This document shows, piece after piece, positions 41,043 to 53,916 of a DNA stretch of 64,000 nt; the stretch's first letter is position 1; every line of letters starts with the position of its first letter. The stretch is from Kluyvera intermedia (GTDB lineage Bacteria; Pseudomonadota; Gammaproteobacteria; Enterobacterales; Enterobacteriaceae): assembly GCF_034424175.1 (NCBI RefSeq), contig NZ_CP139986.1, positions 2,790,001-2,854,000 of the forward strand. Reading direction: 5' to 3'. A program made the position numbers and the translations under genes. The notes beneath the pieces are model-generated. The model had not been told where the DNA came from. It did not search any database and worked only from the letters and a program-made list of their open reading frames with translations.

Positions 41043-41954
41043 TTAGTTGGTGAGATGAAGGAACGCCGCGCCGCGCATTCCCCCTGCATCACCGTGCCGC
41101 GCGCGTTCAATACGCGGTGGTCGGGCTACAGGTAACAAGTGGCGCGGCAAGCGGTGCGCTAGTCCATCGGCGATCGCTGAAAAATTAGATAACCCACCGC
41201 CGAGCACCACCAAATCTGGGTCGACAATGGTCAGAATATTGCCCAGGCACACGGCCAGCAGATCAAGGTAACGCTCGACATGTTCAAGGGCGTTAGCGTC
41301 TCCCTGCTGCCAAAGGGCAACGATTTCCGGCGAGGTAAGCGACTGCTGGTAAAAATGGTTATACAGCCAGGCAAACCCACGACCGGACAAATAGTTTTCG
41401 ATACAGCCGAGCTGACCGCAGCCGCAGCGGGTGAGCGGGAAATCGCGCCCCACCACTTCCAGCGCATCAACCGGCAGGCGAATATGACCAAACTCGCCGG
41501 TAATATAACTGTGACCGGTAATTGATTTACCGTTTTGCACAATACCGCCACCGACGCCGGTGCCCAGAATGAGCCCCATCACCAGCGGATATTGGGTGAA
41601 TTCGTCATCCCACGCTTCGGAGATGGCAAAACAGTTGGCGTCGTTATCCAGACGCACATTCCTATCCAGCAGGCGGCTTAAATCTGCACGCAGCGGTTTG
41701 CCAGACGCCGCTGGGACGTTCGCGGCATACAACAAACCGCCCTGTGTTTCCGGCATACCAGGGATGCCGATACCTACCGTACCCCGACACTGAAAACGCT
41801 CGTCGGCTTCCACCACCAGCCCGATAACCGCTTCCAGAAAGGCGTCATAACTCTCTTTCGGGGTCGGGATCCGCTTTTCCCACTGAAGCTGGCGCGATGT
41901 ATCAAATACGCCCAGCGCGATTTTGCTGCCGCCAATGTCAAATCCATAATGCAT
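41043..41954 (-). CDS. nagK: N-acetyl-D-glucosamine kinase NagK
   Basis: A 303-residue ROK-family kinase that phosphorylates GlcNAc recovered from cell-wall recycling. It has the N-terminal phosphate loop YGFDIGGSKIALGVFD, the LGTGVGGG nucleotide motif and the zinc-binding CGCGQLGCIENY. The second of two tandem ATG codons gives the E. coli length. It lies between cobB and lolE on the same strand. Confidence 0.96.
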   Translation of the reverse strand: MHYGFDIGGSKIALGVFDTSRQLQWEKRIPTPKESYDAFLEAVIGLVVEADERFQCRGTVGIGIPGMPETQGGLLYAANVPAASGKPLRADLSRLLDRNVRLDNDANCFAISEAWDDEFTQYPLVMGLILGTGVGGGIVQNGKSITGHSYITGEFGHIRLPVDALEVVGRDFPLTRCGCGQLGCIENYLSGRGFAWLYNHFYQQSLTSPEIVALWQQGDANALEHVERYLDLLAVCLGNILTIVDPDLVVLGGGLSNFSAIADGLAHRLPRHLLPVARPPRIERARHGDAGGMRGAAFLHLTN

Positions 41955-42014
41955 CATTGTTCATTCCTCTAACTGACACGCGCAGCAGCAAAGCCCCGCG
42001 GTCAGGACGTCAAA

Positions 42015-43259
42015 TTACTGGCCACTCAGCACCCTCGCAGGGTCAATTCGGCTGGCGCGGCGGGCGGGATACCAGCTTGCCAGCAGACTCAGCAACAGTG
42101 CCGTGACCAGCACGTAAACGACATCCAGCCAGTGCAATTCAGACGGCAAGAAGTCGATAAAATAAATGTCGCCAGATAAGAACTGGTGACCAATAAGTTT
42201 TTCAATCCAATTGATAATGTGGGTCAGATACAGGGAACCCAACACACCGATAACCGCACCACACAGGCTGCCAAACAGACCGGCCAATAAACCATACCAT
42301 ACGAAAATGGCGCGTATCAGCCCGTCTTTTGCACCCAATGTGCGCAGCACCGCAATATCGCTACTTTTGTCTTTAACCGCCATCACCAGCGTCGAAACGA
42401 TATTAAAACAGGCCACGCCGATAACCAGCACCATCGCCAGATACATGATGGCGCGAATCATCTGAATGTCGCGGTACATATAGCCGTAGGTACCAATCCA
42501 GCTCTTGATGTACACGTAATTATTGGTCACCTCACCGGCGTCACGCACCAGCTTGTTGGCGTTAAATACGTCGTTCACTTTGATGGCAATACCGGAGATG
42601 CTCTCCCCCATATCCAGATATTGCTGGGCATCCGTCATCGGGATCATGGCAAAGCTGTGGTCGAGCTGACCGCTCAACTGCAAAATACCGACCACGTGCA
42701 GACGCACGCGCTTAGGCTGCAACAGCTTATGTTCCGGGTTGGAATTCGGGATCATAATCGATACCCAACCGCCGGCTTTCACCTTCAGCGCATCCGCCAC
42801 GCCTTTACCCAGGATGATCTGCTGCTCGCCCGCCTTAAAATTGGCCCATGCATCACCCTGCACAAAGCCTGGCAGCGCACTGAGTTTCATTTCCTGCTTA
42901 GGATCGACGCCTTTCACCTGGATGGCCCGCAGATTACTGCCGCTCTCCACCAGACCGGTAAAGTTGATGTACGGGGCTGCGGCTTCAATGCCCTTCACCG
43001 CTTCGACTTTGGGTAATATTGTGCGCCAGTTATTCCACGGTTGATTAACCGCTTCGATTTCGCCGTGAGGAACGACCGCCAGAATACGGTTATTGAGCTC
43101 GCGCTCGAAACCGTTCATGGCGCTGAGGCCTATGATCAGTACCGCCACGCCCAGCGCGATACCCACCGTGGAAATAATCGAAATCAGCGACACCATGCCG
43201 CCGCGCCGACGCCCGCGACTAAAACGCAGGCCAATCAGTAACGAAAGCGACGGGGCCAT
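42015..43259 (-). CDS. lolE: Lipoprotein-releasing system permease LolE
   Basis: A 414-residue inner-membrane protein with a cytoplasmic N-terminus, one TM helix, a large periplasmic domain and three C-terminal TM helices. With LolC and LolD it extracts outer-membrane lipoproteins and passes them to LolA. The N-terminal MAPSLSLLIGLRFSRGRRRG and the C-terminal WYPARRASRIDPARVLSG are characteristic. Its start overlaps the lolD stop by one base. Confidence 0.97.
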   Translation of the reverse strand: MAPSLSLLIGLRFSRGRRRGGMVSLISIISTVGIALGVAVLIIGLSAMNGFERELNNRILAVVPHGEIEAVNQPWNNWRTILPKVEAVKGIEAAAPYINFTGLVESGSNLRAIQVKGVDPKQEMKLSALPGFVQGDAWANFKAGEQQIILGKGVADALKVKAGGWVSIMIPNSNPEHKLLQPKRVRLHVVGILQLSGQLDHSFAMIPMTDAQQYLDMGESISGIAIKVNDVFNANKLVRDAGEVTNNYVYIKSWIGTYGYMYRDIQMIRAIMYLAMVLVIGVACFNIVSTLVMAVKDKSSDIAVLRTLGAKDGLIRAIFVWYGLLAGLFGSLCGAVIGVLGSLYLTHIINWIEKLIGHQFLSGDIYFIDFLPSELHWLDVVYVLVTALLLSLLASWYPARRASRIDPARVLSGQ

Positions 43260-43960
43260 TACTGCGCTCCCATCAGGGTCAGTTCAGCGCTCAAATGACC
43301 GTCGCGCATTTCCAGCTGGCGTCCCATCCGTTTGGCGAGTTGCAGGTCGTGAGTGACCACTAAAAACGCCGTCCCCTGAGATTGGTTCAGCTCACCGAGC
43401 AACTTGAAGATGCTGTCGGCATTTTTGGCATCAAGGTTACCGGTCGGTTCATCCGCCAGCACCAGACGCGGGTTATTGACCAGCGCACGGGCGATTGCCA
43501 CGCGCTGACGTTCGCCGCCTGAAAGCTCCGACGGGCGATGTTTTGCACGGTGATCAAGTCCCACGGCTTTGAGCATTGCCAGCGCCCGCTCGTTGATTTC
43601 AGCGGTTTTCTTTTTGCCAATCAGCAGCGGCATTGCCACGTTTTCCAGCGCGGTAAAATCCGGCAGCAGATGGTGGAACTGATAAATAAAGCCGAGTTTC
43701 TGATTACGCAGCTCGGCTTTCGCCGCTGAGGAGAGTTTGCTCATCGGCTGACCGCTAAAAATTACGTCGCCGGAAGTTGGCGTGTCCAGCCCACCCAGCA
43801 GGTGTAACAGCGTACTTTTACCGGAGCCGGATGTGCCAACAATCGCCATGGTCTCGCCTTCGCCAATGCTGAAGCTGACATCATGCAAAACATCAGTTTG
43901 CACATTGCCTTCCTGATAGCGTTTGCACAGGTTGTCGCATTGCAACAGGATCTTATTCAT
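43259..43960 (-). CDS. lolD: Lipoprotein-releasing system ATPase LolD
   Basis: A 233-residue ABC ATPase powering LolCE. Walker A is GTSGSGKST, signature LSGGERQRVAIARAL, and Walker B LVLADEPTGNLD. The start at 43960 (MNKILLQCDN) matches the E. coli length; an upstream extension is not conserved. It overlaps lolC by eight bases and lolE by one, so the three are tightly coupled. Confidence 0.97.
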   Translation of the reverse strand: MNKILLQCDNLCKRYQEGNVQTDVLHDVSFSIGEGETMAIVGTSGSGKSTLLHLLGGLDTPTSGDVIFSGQPMSKLSSAAKAELRNQKLGFIYQFHHLLPDFTALENVAMPLLIGKKKTAEINERALAMLKAVGLDHRAKHRPSELSGGERQRVAIARALVNNPRLVLADEPTGNLDAKNADSIFKLLGELNQSQGTAFLVVTHDLQLAKRMGRQLEMRDGHLSAELTLMGAQ

Positions 43961-45152
43961 AACGTAAAGCCTCAGCGGGTTGGGTGGCGGCAGCGCGCCA
44001 GGAAGGGTACAGCGTTGACAGCAGCGCCAGGGCCATCGCCACCAGCGCAATCACGATAACCTGCAGCGGCTCGATAGCGACCGGTAATGCCGCACCGTCG
44101 AGGAACGCGCCGATAATCGGCATTAAATTATTGAGCTGGCTGGCGAGCAATACGCCAAGTACCGCGCCCAGCAGCGCCCCAATCACCCCGGCGCTGGCCC
44201 CTTGCACCATAAAGACGGTGAGGATTTGGCGCGGCGTCAGCCCCTGGGTTTGCAAAATGGCGACTTCGCCCTGCTTCTCCATCACCATCAGCCCCAGCGA
44301 GGTGATGATGTTAAACGCCGCCACGGCGACGATCAGGCTCAGCAACAGGCCCATCATGTTCTTTTCCATGCGCACGGCCTGGAACAGCTCGCCTTTACGC
44401 TCGCGCCAGTCCTGCCATTTCGTCCCTTCGGGAAGGGTTTGCTGGCTGAGCGTATCGACCTGCAACGGCTTATCCAGCCACAGACGCCAGCCGGTAATGT
44501 TGCCCAGCGGGTAGAGCATCAGGCGCGACGCGTCCTGAATATTCGCCAGCATCTGGTAGCCGTCGACTTCACTGCTCGCTGCAAAGGTGCCAATGACCGT
44601 AAACAAGCGCTGGCTAGGCAGACGCCCCATCGGGGTGAACTGGCTGGCGGACGGGACCATCACGCGAATTTGATCGCCGCGATTGACGCCAAGCTGCCCG
44701 GCTAACTGCTCGCCGAGGATAACGTTATACTTTCCGGCCACGAGGTCCGTTTGTTTAACGTTAACGAGGTACGGCGTCAGCGGATCCTTTTGCGCAGGGT
44801 CAATCCCCAGCATCACGCCGACCGAGACGCTGCGCGCGCTTTGCAGCACCACATCGCCGGTAGTCAGCGGCGCAACGCGCGTCACGCCTTGCAATTTAAC
44901 GCTCTGTTCCGGGAATTTTTGTGGGTTCAGCGAGCCTTGATCGGCGCTAAGAATGGCCTGCGGCATCAGCCCCAGGATGTTGTTTTGCAGCTCGCGTTCA
45001 AAGCCGTTCATCACCGAAAGGACGGTAACCAGCGCCATTACGCCAAGCGTAATGCCGATAGTCGACAGCCAGGAAACAAAGCGACCGAAACGGTCCGCTG
45101 CTCGCCCACGCATATAACGCAGGCCAATAAATAATGCGACAGGTTGGTACAT
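43953..45152 (-). CDS. lolC: Lipoprotein-releasing system permease LolC
   Basis: A 399-residue permease and the first gene of lolCDE. The start at 45152 (MYQPVALFIGLRYMRGR) gives the E. coli length. The periplasmic domain contains the Hook segment that recruits LolA (around residues 165-185). Four TM helices are seen, with the C-terminal YPSWRAAATQPAEALRYE. The frame extends upstream to 45335 without homology. Confidence 0.97.
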   Translation of the reverse strand: MYQPVALFIGLRYMRGRAADRFGRFVSWLSTIGITLGVMALVTVLSVMNGFERELQNNILGLMPQAILSADQGSLNPQKFPEQSVKLQGVTRVAPLTTGDVVLQSARSVSVGVMLGIDPAQKDPLTPYLVNVKQTDLVAGKYNVILGEQLAGQLGVNRGDQIRVMVPSASQFTPMGRLPSQRLFTVIGTFAASSEVDGYQMLANIQDASRLMLYPLGNITGWRLWLDKPLQVDTLSQQTLPEGTKWQDWRERKGELFQAVRMEKNMMGLLLSLIVAVAAFNIITSLGLMVMEKQGEVAILQTQGLTPRQILTVFMVQGASAGVIGALLGAVLGVLLASQLNNLMPIIGAFLDGAALPVAIEPLQVIVIALVAMALALLSTLYPSWRAAATQPAEALRYE

Positions 45153-45321
45153 GTAATCCGTCTGGTTGCTGATAGCAGAAGCACGAGTATATAAGCGAAT
45201 GCGGGATGGGTAAATGACTGAACCGTAAGCGCAAGCCTGACATTGGCTGACAATACAACACGGACATTGAATTTTTCGCCACAACGGGCAATAGTGATGT
45301 TTTCCCTTTATTTGCGAATTC

Positions 45322-45948
45322 ATGATGATCCGCACGTTAAACCCTCTGCTCTTACCCGCTGGCGCGCTGCTGCTCGCGCTGTTCCTGGTTTATACCGGCG
45401 TTAATGCCGCCGAGAAAGTCACCTGGCTTATGGAAGTGACGCCAGTCATTATCCTTATTCCCCTGCTGCTGTTAACGGCCAAACGTTATCCACTGACGCC
45501 TTTGCTCTACACACTGATTTTCTTCCACGCCATCATTTTGATGGTCGGTGGACAGTACACCTACGCGAAGGTGCCGATTGGCTTTGATGTGCAAGCGTGG
45601 CTGGATTTAAGCCGTAACCCGTATGACAAGCTGGGGCACTTCTTCCAGGGGCTCGTACCGGCACTGGCTGCGCGTGAAATTCTGGTACGTGGGCAGTTCG
45701 TCCGTGGACGTAAAATGCTGGCGTTTCTGGTGTGCTGCGTGGCGCTGGCGATTAGCGCAACCTATGAGCTTATCGAATGGTGGGCGGCACTGGCGATGGG
45801 GCAAGGCGCGGATGATTTTCTCGGCACACAGGGGGACCCGTGGGATACCCAATCGGATATGTTCTGCGCCCTGCTGGGTGCGCTGACAACGGTTATTGTG
45901 CTGGCCCGTTGGCACTGCCGACAGCTAAAAGCTGCCGGATGGCGCTAA
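45322..45948 (+). CDS. DUF2238 (YjdF-type) inner-membrane protein
   Basis: A 208-residue integral membrane protein with about six hydrophobic segments. Family-typical segments are YTYAKVPIG, NPYDKLGHFFQGLVPA, ATYELIEWWAAL and the acidic GDPWDTQSDM. E. coli YjdF belongs to this family; its function is not established. It is divergent from lolC. In E. coli this position next to lolC holds ycfT, so the neighbourhood differs. The stop codon lies within a REP. Confidence 0.8.
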   Translation: MMIRTLNPLLLPAGALLLALFLVYTGVNAAEKVTWLMEVTPVIILIPLLLLTAKRYPLTPLLYTLIFFHAIILMVGGQYTYAKVPIGFDVQAWLDLSRNPYDKLGHFFQGLVPALAAREILVRGQFVRGRKMLAFLVCCVALAISATYELIEWWAALAMGQGADDFLGTQGDPWDTQSDMFCALLGALTTVIVLARWHCRQLKAAGWR

Positions 45949-46013
45949 CGCTTATCCGGCCTACTGGACAGTCGTCGTAGGCTGGACAAGGCGCTTGCGA
46001 CGCTATCCGGCAA
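45934..46013. repeat. Two REP elements after the DUF2238 gene
   Basis: GCCGGAT...ATCCGGC (45934-45960) is followed by a second imperfect unit (45974-46013, GTAGGCTGGACAAGGCG...CTATCCGGC). The first contains the stop codon of the upstream gene. They lie between convergent genes. Confidence 0.75.
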
Positions 46014-46028
46014 TCTTCGGAATACTCC

Positions 46029-46283
46029 CTATCCCCGGCGTAATTTGATAATCAGGATCGGCAAGGCGAACAGTAAGGTTAAAAAGTTCGCCATGCTGAC
46101 CGCAGTATCTTCAATCATCACCCCGTAAATCAGCCACATCACCAGTCCGCAAACAAACATCACGTACATCAATCCGGATATCCCCTGGGTATTGCGAGTG
46201 CTAATCACCTTAATCGCCTGAGGTAAAAACGAGAGCGTGGTCAGGCTTGCCGCCAGAAAGCCAATCAGCGAAATCCACTCCAT
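46029..46283 (-). CDS. SemiSWEET-type sugar transporter
   Basis: An 84-residue membrane protein with three transmembrane helices and the PQ-loop motif (LTTLSFLPQAIKVISTRNTQ, with a conserved Pro-Gln). Bacterial SemiSWEETs work as dimers and move sugars down their gradient. It begins two bases after the melB stop, so it is the third gene of the melibiose operon and may help release or exchange galactose or glucose. The link to melibiose is inferred from position. Confidence 0.85.
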   Translation of the reverse strand: MEWISLIGFLAASLTTLSFLPQAIKVISTRNTQGISGLMYVMFVCGLVMWLIYGVMIEDTAVSMANFLTLLFALPILIIKLRRG

Positions 46284-46285
46284 GG

Positions 46286-47716
46286 TTAAACCTTCACTTC
46301 GCTGACTGCCGCAACAGGTATCGCGGGAGTGTCCGAAAGCGGAGCTGGCTGTGGCACTTTGCGATATTTGTCTAACAGGTGGATCTGAATTTTACGCAAC
46401 ATATCGCCATTCAAGCGGTAATAGCGGAAGTAGAGCACCAGCGTTATCGCGAAGAACAGCGTCGGCAGCGCAATCATAATGAACTGCATTCCAAGGATAG
46501 TTTCAGCAGTCTGCGCGACGTTCGGAATATAGCCAATTACCCCCAGTACCACCGCGATAAAGAAGGCGGAAAACGCTGAACCGCCCTTCACCACCATCGT
46601 TTGTACCGCGTAGGCAATACTTTCGCAGCGCACATTAAACTTGTATTCGCCGTAATCGACAGTATCCGCCACCATGATCACCTGAAGCACCCAGAACAGC
46701 GCGGTACCGATATTGAGGAACACGCCCGCAAGGCAGATAAGGAAGAGGTTGTGATATCCCGCCAGCGCCATAAAAAGCAACACACCGCCGCTTAATATCG
46801 GCATCAACGATGCTCCGGCCCACAATATACGTCGCGACATCGCTCTCGCAAGCCTTGGGAACAGCACCAGCGTCAGCAGGTTTGCCGCCCCGGCATACGA
46901 CAGGTAGTACGGGAACAGCGCTGCATCACCCACCACGTAGGTGAAATAGTAAATCGCAAAACCGGTGATAATGTTGGAAGCAACGTTATAAGACAGCGCC
47001 ATGCCCAGCAGGCAGGTCAGCTGATCGTTTTTGTAAATCAGGGCGAGTATAGATTTTAGCGACAGCCGAGAGCTGTCTGCCGTCGCGTCACTGTCTGAGG
47101 AGAAGACCTCCTGTACGTTTCGCAGTGTCACGATGGTTGAAGCAATAAAGAATGCAATCAGGATAAGCGTGAACATCTGAAAACCAAACCCACGATCCGC
47201 ACCGCCAACCCAATTCACAAACGGCAGCGTGATGCCCGCGGTGACAAACCCGGCAAGGCTTGCAAAAAAGCGCGGGAAAGGTACCAACTGTTCGCGTTCT
47301 TGCTTATCGAGGGTAATGGTGGGCACCAGCGACCAGAAGGGAATATCCATCAAGGTATAGGTCGTACCCCACAAGATGTAGGTGATGCAGACGAATACCA
47401 CCTGCGTGGTGCCTTCAAATAGATGGGCACTGAACAGTAAAAACAGCACCAGCGAGTTCAACAGCGTGCCGAGCAGGATCCACGGTTTAAATTTACCCCA
47501 TCGCGTTCGCGTAGCGTTCACCACCCAGCCCATGATCGGGTCGTTGAACGCGTTCCAGATTTTCGCCACCAGAAACAGCGACCCCACCACACCGACCGAC
47601 AAGCCCACAACATCGGTGTAGTAATACATCAGATACATGTAGACGATGCCGATGGCGAAATCCTTACCAAATGCACCGAACCCGTAACTTAGCTTTGTTT
47701 TCAGAGAGATGCTCAT
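46286..47716 (-). CDS. melB: Melibiose:cation symporter MelB
   Basis: A 476-residue GPH-family sugar:cation symporter with twelve transmembrane segments. It opens MSISLKTKLSYGFGAFGKDF. The N-terminal cation/sugar-site acids lie in YMYLMYYYTDVVG and DPIMGWVVN, and a conserved cytoplasmic segment reads GKFKPWILLGTLLN. It should import melibiose with Na+, Li+ or H+. It lies 85 bp after melA, as in E. coli. Confidence 0.93.
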   Translation of the reverse strand: MSISLKTKLSYGFGAFGKDFAIGIVYMYLMYYYTDVVGLSVGVVGSLFLVAKIWNAFNDPIMGWVVNATRTRWGKFKPWILLGTLLNSLVLFLLFSAHLFEGTTQVVFVCITYILWGTTYTLMDIPFWSLVPTITLDKQEREQLVPFPRFFASLAGFVTAGITLPFVNWVGGADRGFGFQMFTLILIAFFIASTIVTLRNVQEVFSSDSDATADSSRLSLKSILALIYKNDQLTCLLGMALSYNVASNIITGFAIYYFTYVVGDAALFPYYLSYAGAANLLTLVLFPRLARAMSRRILWAGASLMPILSGGVLLFMALAGYHNLFLICLAGVFLNIGTALFWVLQVIMVADTVDYGEYKFNVRCESIAYAVQTMVVKGGSAFSAFFIAVVLGVIGYIPNVAQTAETILGMQFIMIALPTLFFAITLVLYFRYYRLNGDMLRKIQIHLLDKYRKVPQPAPLSDTPAIPVAAVSEVKV

Positions 47717-47801
47717 AGGGTACCGGGTCGCTGTTACCAGCGCCCGCCTTTATGTTATTTGAGAGGTAAAACGCCGGATTCACCGCCCGGCGTCGCCGTT
47801 A

Positions 47802-49154
47802 TTAACGGTGCAGCCAGGCCGGTAGCCAGTTGCCGTGGGAGGCAATCAGGTCATCCACCAGCGCATAAATCTCCTCGATGCCTAATACGGCAGCGGTATG
47901 CGGATCCATCATCGCGGCGTGATACACCCTATCGCGGTTTTCCGTCAAAATGGCTTCGGTGAGCAGCGTCTGTACGTTGATATTGGTCTGCATCATCGCC
48001 GCCAGATGCGATGGGATCGTGCCCACTTTCGTCGGCTGAATACCGTTGGCATCCACCAGGCAAGCAACCTCTACACAACTTCCCTGCGGCAGGTTGTCGA
48101 TCAACGCATCGTTACGCACGTTGCCGTAAATCACGCTCGGTTCACCGGTCCAGATAGCGTTCATAATCGTGCTGGCGTATTCCCGCGACGGTTTAATATC
48201 AATGCGATCGGCCGTTTTGTACTCCTCCAGCTCTTTATGCCAGTTTGCCAGTTGCTCCACGCAGCGTTTCGGATACTCATCCAGAGGCACCTTATAACGC
48301 TCAATCAGATCTTCGCGACCCGGCTTGATAAACCACGGGGTATATTCCGCGAAGTGTTCTGACGACTCGGTGACAAAATAGCCCAGCTTCTTAAACATTT
48401 CGTAGCGCACGATATTCTGGCAGCGATCATTGCCGTGTAAATTCGGTTTTGGCGCCTTACCTTCAGTAAACGCCGCCAGCAGTTCCGGGTAGAGATCGAC
48501 GTAGTGACCCTCTGCTGTTTTCCGCTCCAGCTCCAGATAGAACGCCATATGGTTAATCCCGGCACTGCGGTAGCGCAACGTAGCAGGATCGATATCCAGA
48601 TCGCGCGCCAGTTCTTCCGCTGTTCCCTGCACCGAGTGGCACAGTCCCACCTGTTTGATATGCGGATAGCGGGCGTACATCGCCCAGGTATTCATCGCCA
48701 TCGGGTTGACGTAGTTAAGCATGGTGGCATTCGGACAGACTTCGGTCATATCGTCGCATATCTGCCACAGATGCGGGATGGTGCGCAGCGCGCGCATAAT
48801 GCCGCCAGGGCCCAGCGTATCGGCGATGGTTTGCTCCAGACCATGGCGCTTACAGACGTCAAAATCGGTCACCGTACACGGTTCATAGCCACCAATCTGG
48901 AAGGCAACAACCACAAAATCGGCATTCTGCAATGCCGCACGCTGATCGGTATGGCAGGTGATATGGCCGGAAGCCCCGGCGGAATCCATCAGTTTACGCA
49001 CCACAATGTGCGACTCTTCCAACCGCGTTTCGTCGATATCCATCAAGGCGATATGCGCCGACTTCAGCGCCTCACGGTGGAAAACATCGCCGAGAATATT
49101 TTTAACAAAAATAGTCGAACCCGCGCCGATAAAGGTAATTTTTGGTGCTGTCAT
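47802..49154 (-). CDS. melA: Alpha-galactosidase MelA (glycoside hydrolase family 4)
   Basis: A 450-residue NAD+- and Mn2+-dependent enzyme that hydrolyses melibiose to galactose and glucose in the cytosol. It has the N-terminal Rossmann motif FIGAGSTIFVKN, metal-binding GLCHSVQGT (Cys) and GINHMAFYLE (His), and the NYVNPMAMNTWA block. It is first in a melA-melB-SemiSWEET operon, divergent from melR. Confidence 0.95.
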   Translation of the reverse strand: MTAPKITFIGAGSTIFVKNILGDVFHREALKSAHIALMDIDETRLEESHIVVRKLMDSAGASGHITCHTDQRAALQNADFVVVAFQIGGYEPCTVTDFDVCKRHGLEQTIADTLGPGGIMRALRTIPHLWQICDDMTEVCPNATMLNYVNPMAMNTWAMYARYPHIKQVGLCHSVQGTAEELARDLDIDPATLRYRSAGINHMAFYLELERKTAEGHYVDLYPELLAAFTEGKAPKPNLHGNDRCQNIVRYEMFKKLGYFVTESSEHFAEYTPWFIKPGREDLIERYKVPLDEYPKRCVEQLANWHKELEEYKTADRIDIKPSREYASTIMNAIWTGEPSVIYGNVRNDALIDNLPQGSCVEVACLVDANGIQPTKVGTIPSHLAAMMQTNINVQTLLTEAILTENRDRVYHAAMMDPHTAAVLGIEEIYALVDDLIASHGNWLPAWLHR

Positions 49155-49425
49155 CGTGACTCTCCAGAACAGTAGTTAACGTCTTCATCGTGGCACGCGC
49201 GGTCGGGGAAAACCTCCAGCTTCCCGGATGAGCGCTCCCATAAACTCAGATCGTCTGCGGACAGCGCGTAAATCTGAGGTTATGGGACAAGTTCACCGGA
49301 AAAGCAGAGTATCCGGCCTGTAAATATGTCTACCATTAAATAAAAGTATGACTTATGTGTCGGCATTCTCGGTCGCGGCAGCGAAAACCTGCCATGATTC
49401 TGATAATTCAGGAAATGGAGTCATC
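49155..49425. promoter_or_regulatory. melA / melR divergent regulatory region
   Basis: A 271-bp spacer holding both promoters. Its main feature is a 16-bp inverted repeat (49236-49251 and 49272-49287), described separately. In E. coli MelR and CRP act together here; I cannot place CRP sites securely. Confidence 0.6.
49236..49287. promoter_or_regulatory. Inverted repeat, candidate MelR operator pair
   Basis: TCCCATAAACTCAGAT (49236-49251) and ATCTGAGGTTATGGGA (49272-49287) are inverted copies with one mismatch, 20 bases apart centre-gap. Two inverted 16-18 bp sites upstream of melA are expected for the AraC-family activator MelR. Assignment is by position. Confidence 0.55.
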
Positions 49426-50352
49426 ATGAGTATCGATCCGATAACCCTCCTGCCACCCGACCCACATATGTGCAACGGTGATGAAAAGCAGACCCGCAGC
49501 CCGCTGTCGCTTTATTCGGAATATCAACGGATGGACATTGAGCTACGTCGCCCGCACGTCATGCCCAGCAGCCACTGGCATGGTCAGGTTGAAGTGAACG
49601 TGCCGTTTGACGGCGACGTTGAATATTTAATCAATAACGAAGTGGTGCAGATAGAACAAGGCCATATCACCCTATTTTGGGCCTGTACCCCGCACCAACT
49701 TACGCGCATAGGCCATTGCCAGCAGATGGCGATTTTCAGCCTGCCGATGCACCTTTTTCTCTCCTGGCCTCTCGACCGGGAGTTGATTAACCACGTCACC
49801 CACGGCATGGTGATTAAATCACTGGCCACCCAGCAGCTCAGCACCTTTGAAGTTCTGCGCTGGCAGCAGGAAGTGCGCAGCCCGAACGAACAGATTCGGC
49901 AATTGGCAATCGATGAAATCGGCCTGATGCTCAAACGCTTTAGCCTCTCCGGCTGGCAGCCTATTTTGCTCAACAAAACCTCGCGCACGCATAAAAATAG
50001 CGTGTCACGCCACGCACAGTTTTACGTCAGCCAGATGCTGGGATTTATTGCTGATAATTACGATCAGGCCTTAACCATCAACGATGTTGCCGAGCACGTG
50101 AAACTCAACGCCAACTACGCGATGGGCATTTTCCAGCGCGTCATGCAGTTAACGCTGAAGCAGTACATTACCGCCATGCGCATTAATCACGTGCGGGCGC
50201 TCTTGAGCGACACCGACAAAACGATTCTCGATATCGCCATGACCGCCGGATTTCGCTCCAGCAGCCGTTTTTACAGCACATTCAGCAAGCTGGTCGGCAT
50301 GTCGCCACAACAATACCGCAAGCTAAGCCAGCAGCGCCGACAGCTCATATGA
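49426..50352 (+). CDS. melR: Melibiose operon regulator MelR
   Basis: A 308-residue AraC-family activator of melAB that responds to melibiose. The chosen start (MSIDPITLL) follows GGAG; the frame extends to 49348. The N-terminal cupin domain reads HWHGQVEVNVPFDGDVEYLI, and the C-terminal double helix-turn-helix reads TINDVAEHVKLNANYAMGIF and DIAMTAGFRSSSRFYSTF. It is strongly similar to E. coli MelR. E. coli mel genes lie elsewhere on the chromosome, so this position is unusual by that reference. Confidence 0.95.
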   Translation: MSIDPITLLPPDPHMCNGDEKQTRSPLSLYSEYQRMDIELRRPHVMPSSHWHGQVEVNVPFDGDVEYLINNEVVQIEQGHITLFWACTPHQLTRIGHCQQMAIFSLPMHLFLSWPLDRELINHVTHGMVIKSLATQQLSTFEVLRWQQEVRSPNEQIRQLAIDEIGLMLKRFSLSGWQPILLNKTSRTHKNSVSRHAQFYVSQMLGFIADNYDQALTINDVAEHVKLNANYAMGIFQRVMQLTLKQYITAMRINHVRALLSDTDKTILDIAMTAGFRSSSRFYSTFSKLVGMSPQQYRKLSQQRRQLI

Positions 50353-50469
50353 CACGATATCGCCATTTTCAACGGTTGCACTCCCGCCGCCATCACGGAT
50401 AATAAGCGTATAAGATTGATATGATTACCGTGTCGAACACGGCTTTTATTCTGGAGAACGTGCGCGACT

Positions 50470-53916
<3,447 letters not shown>

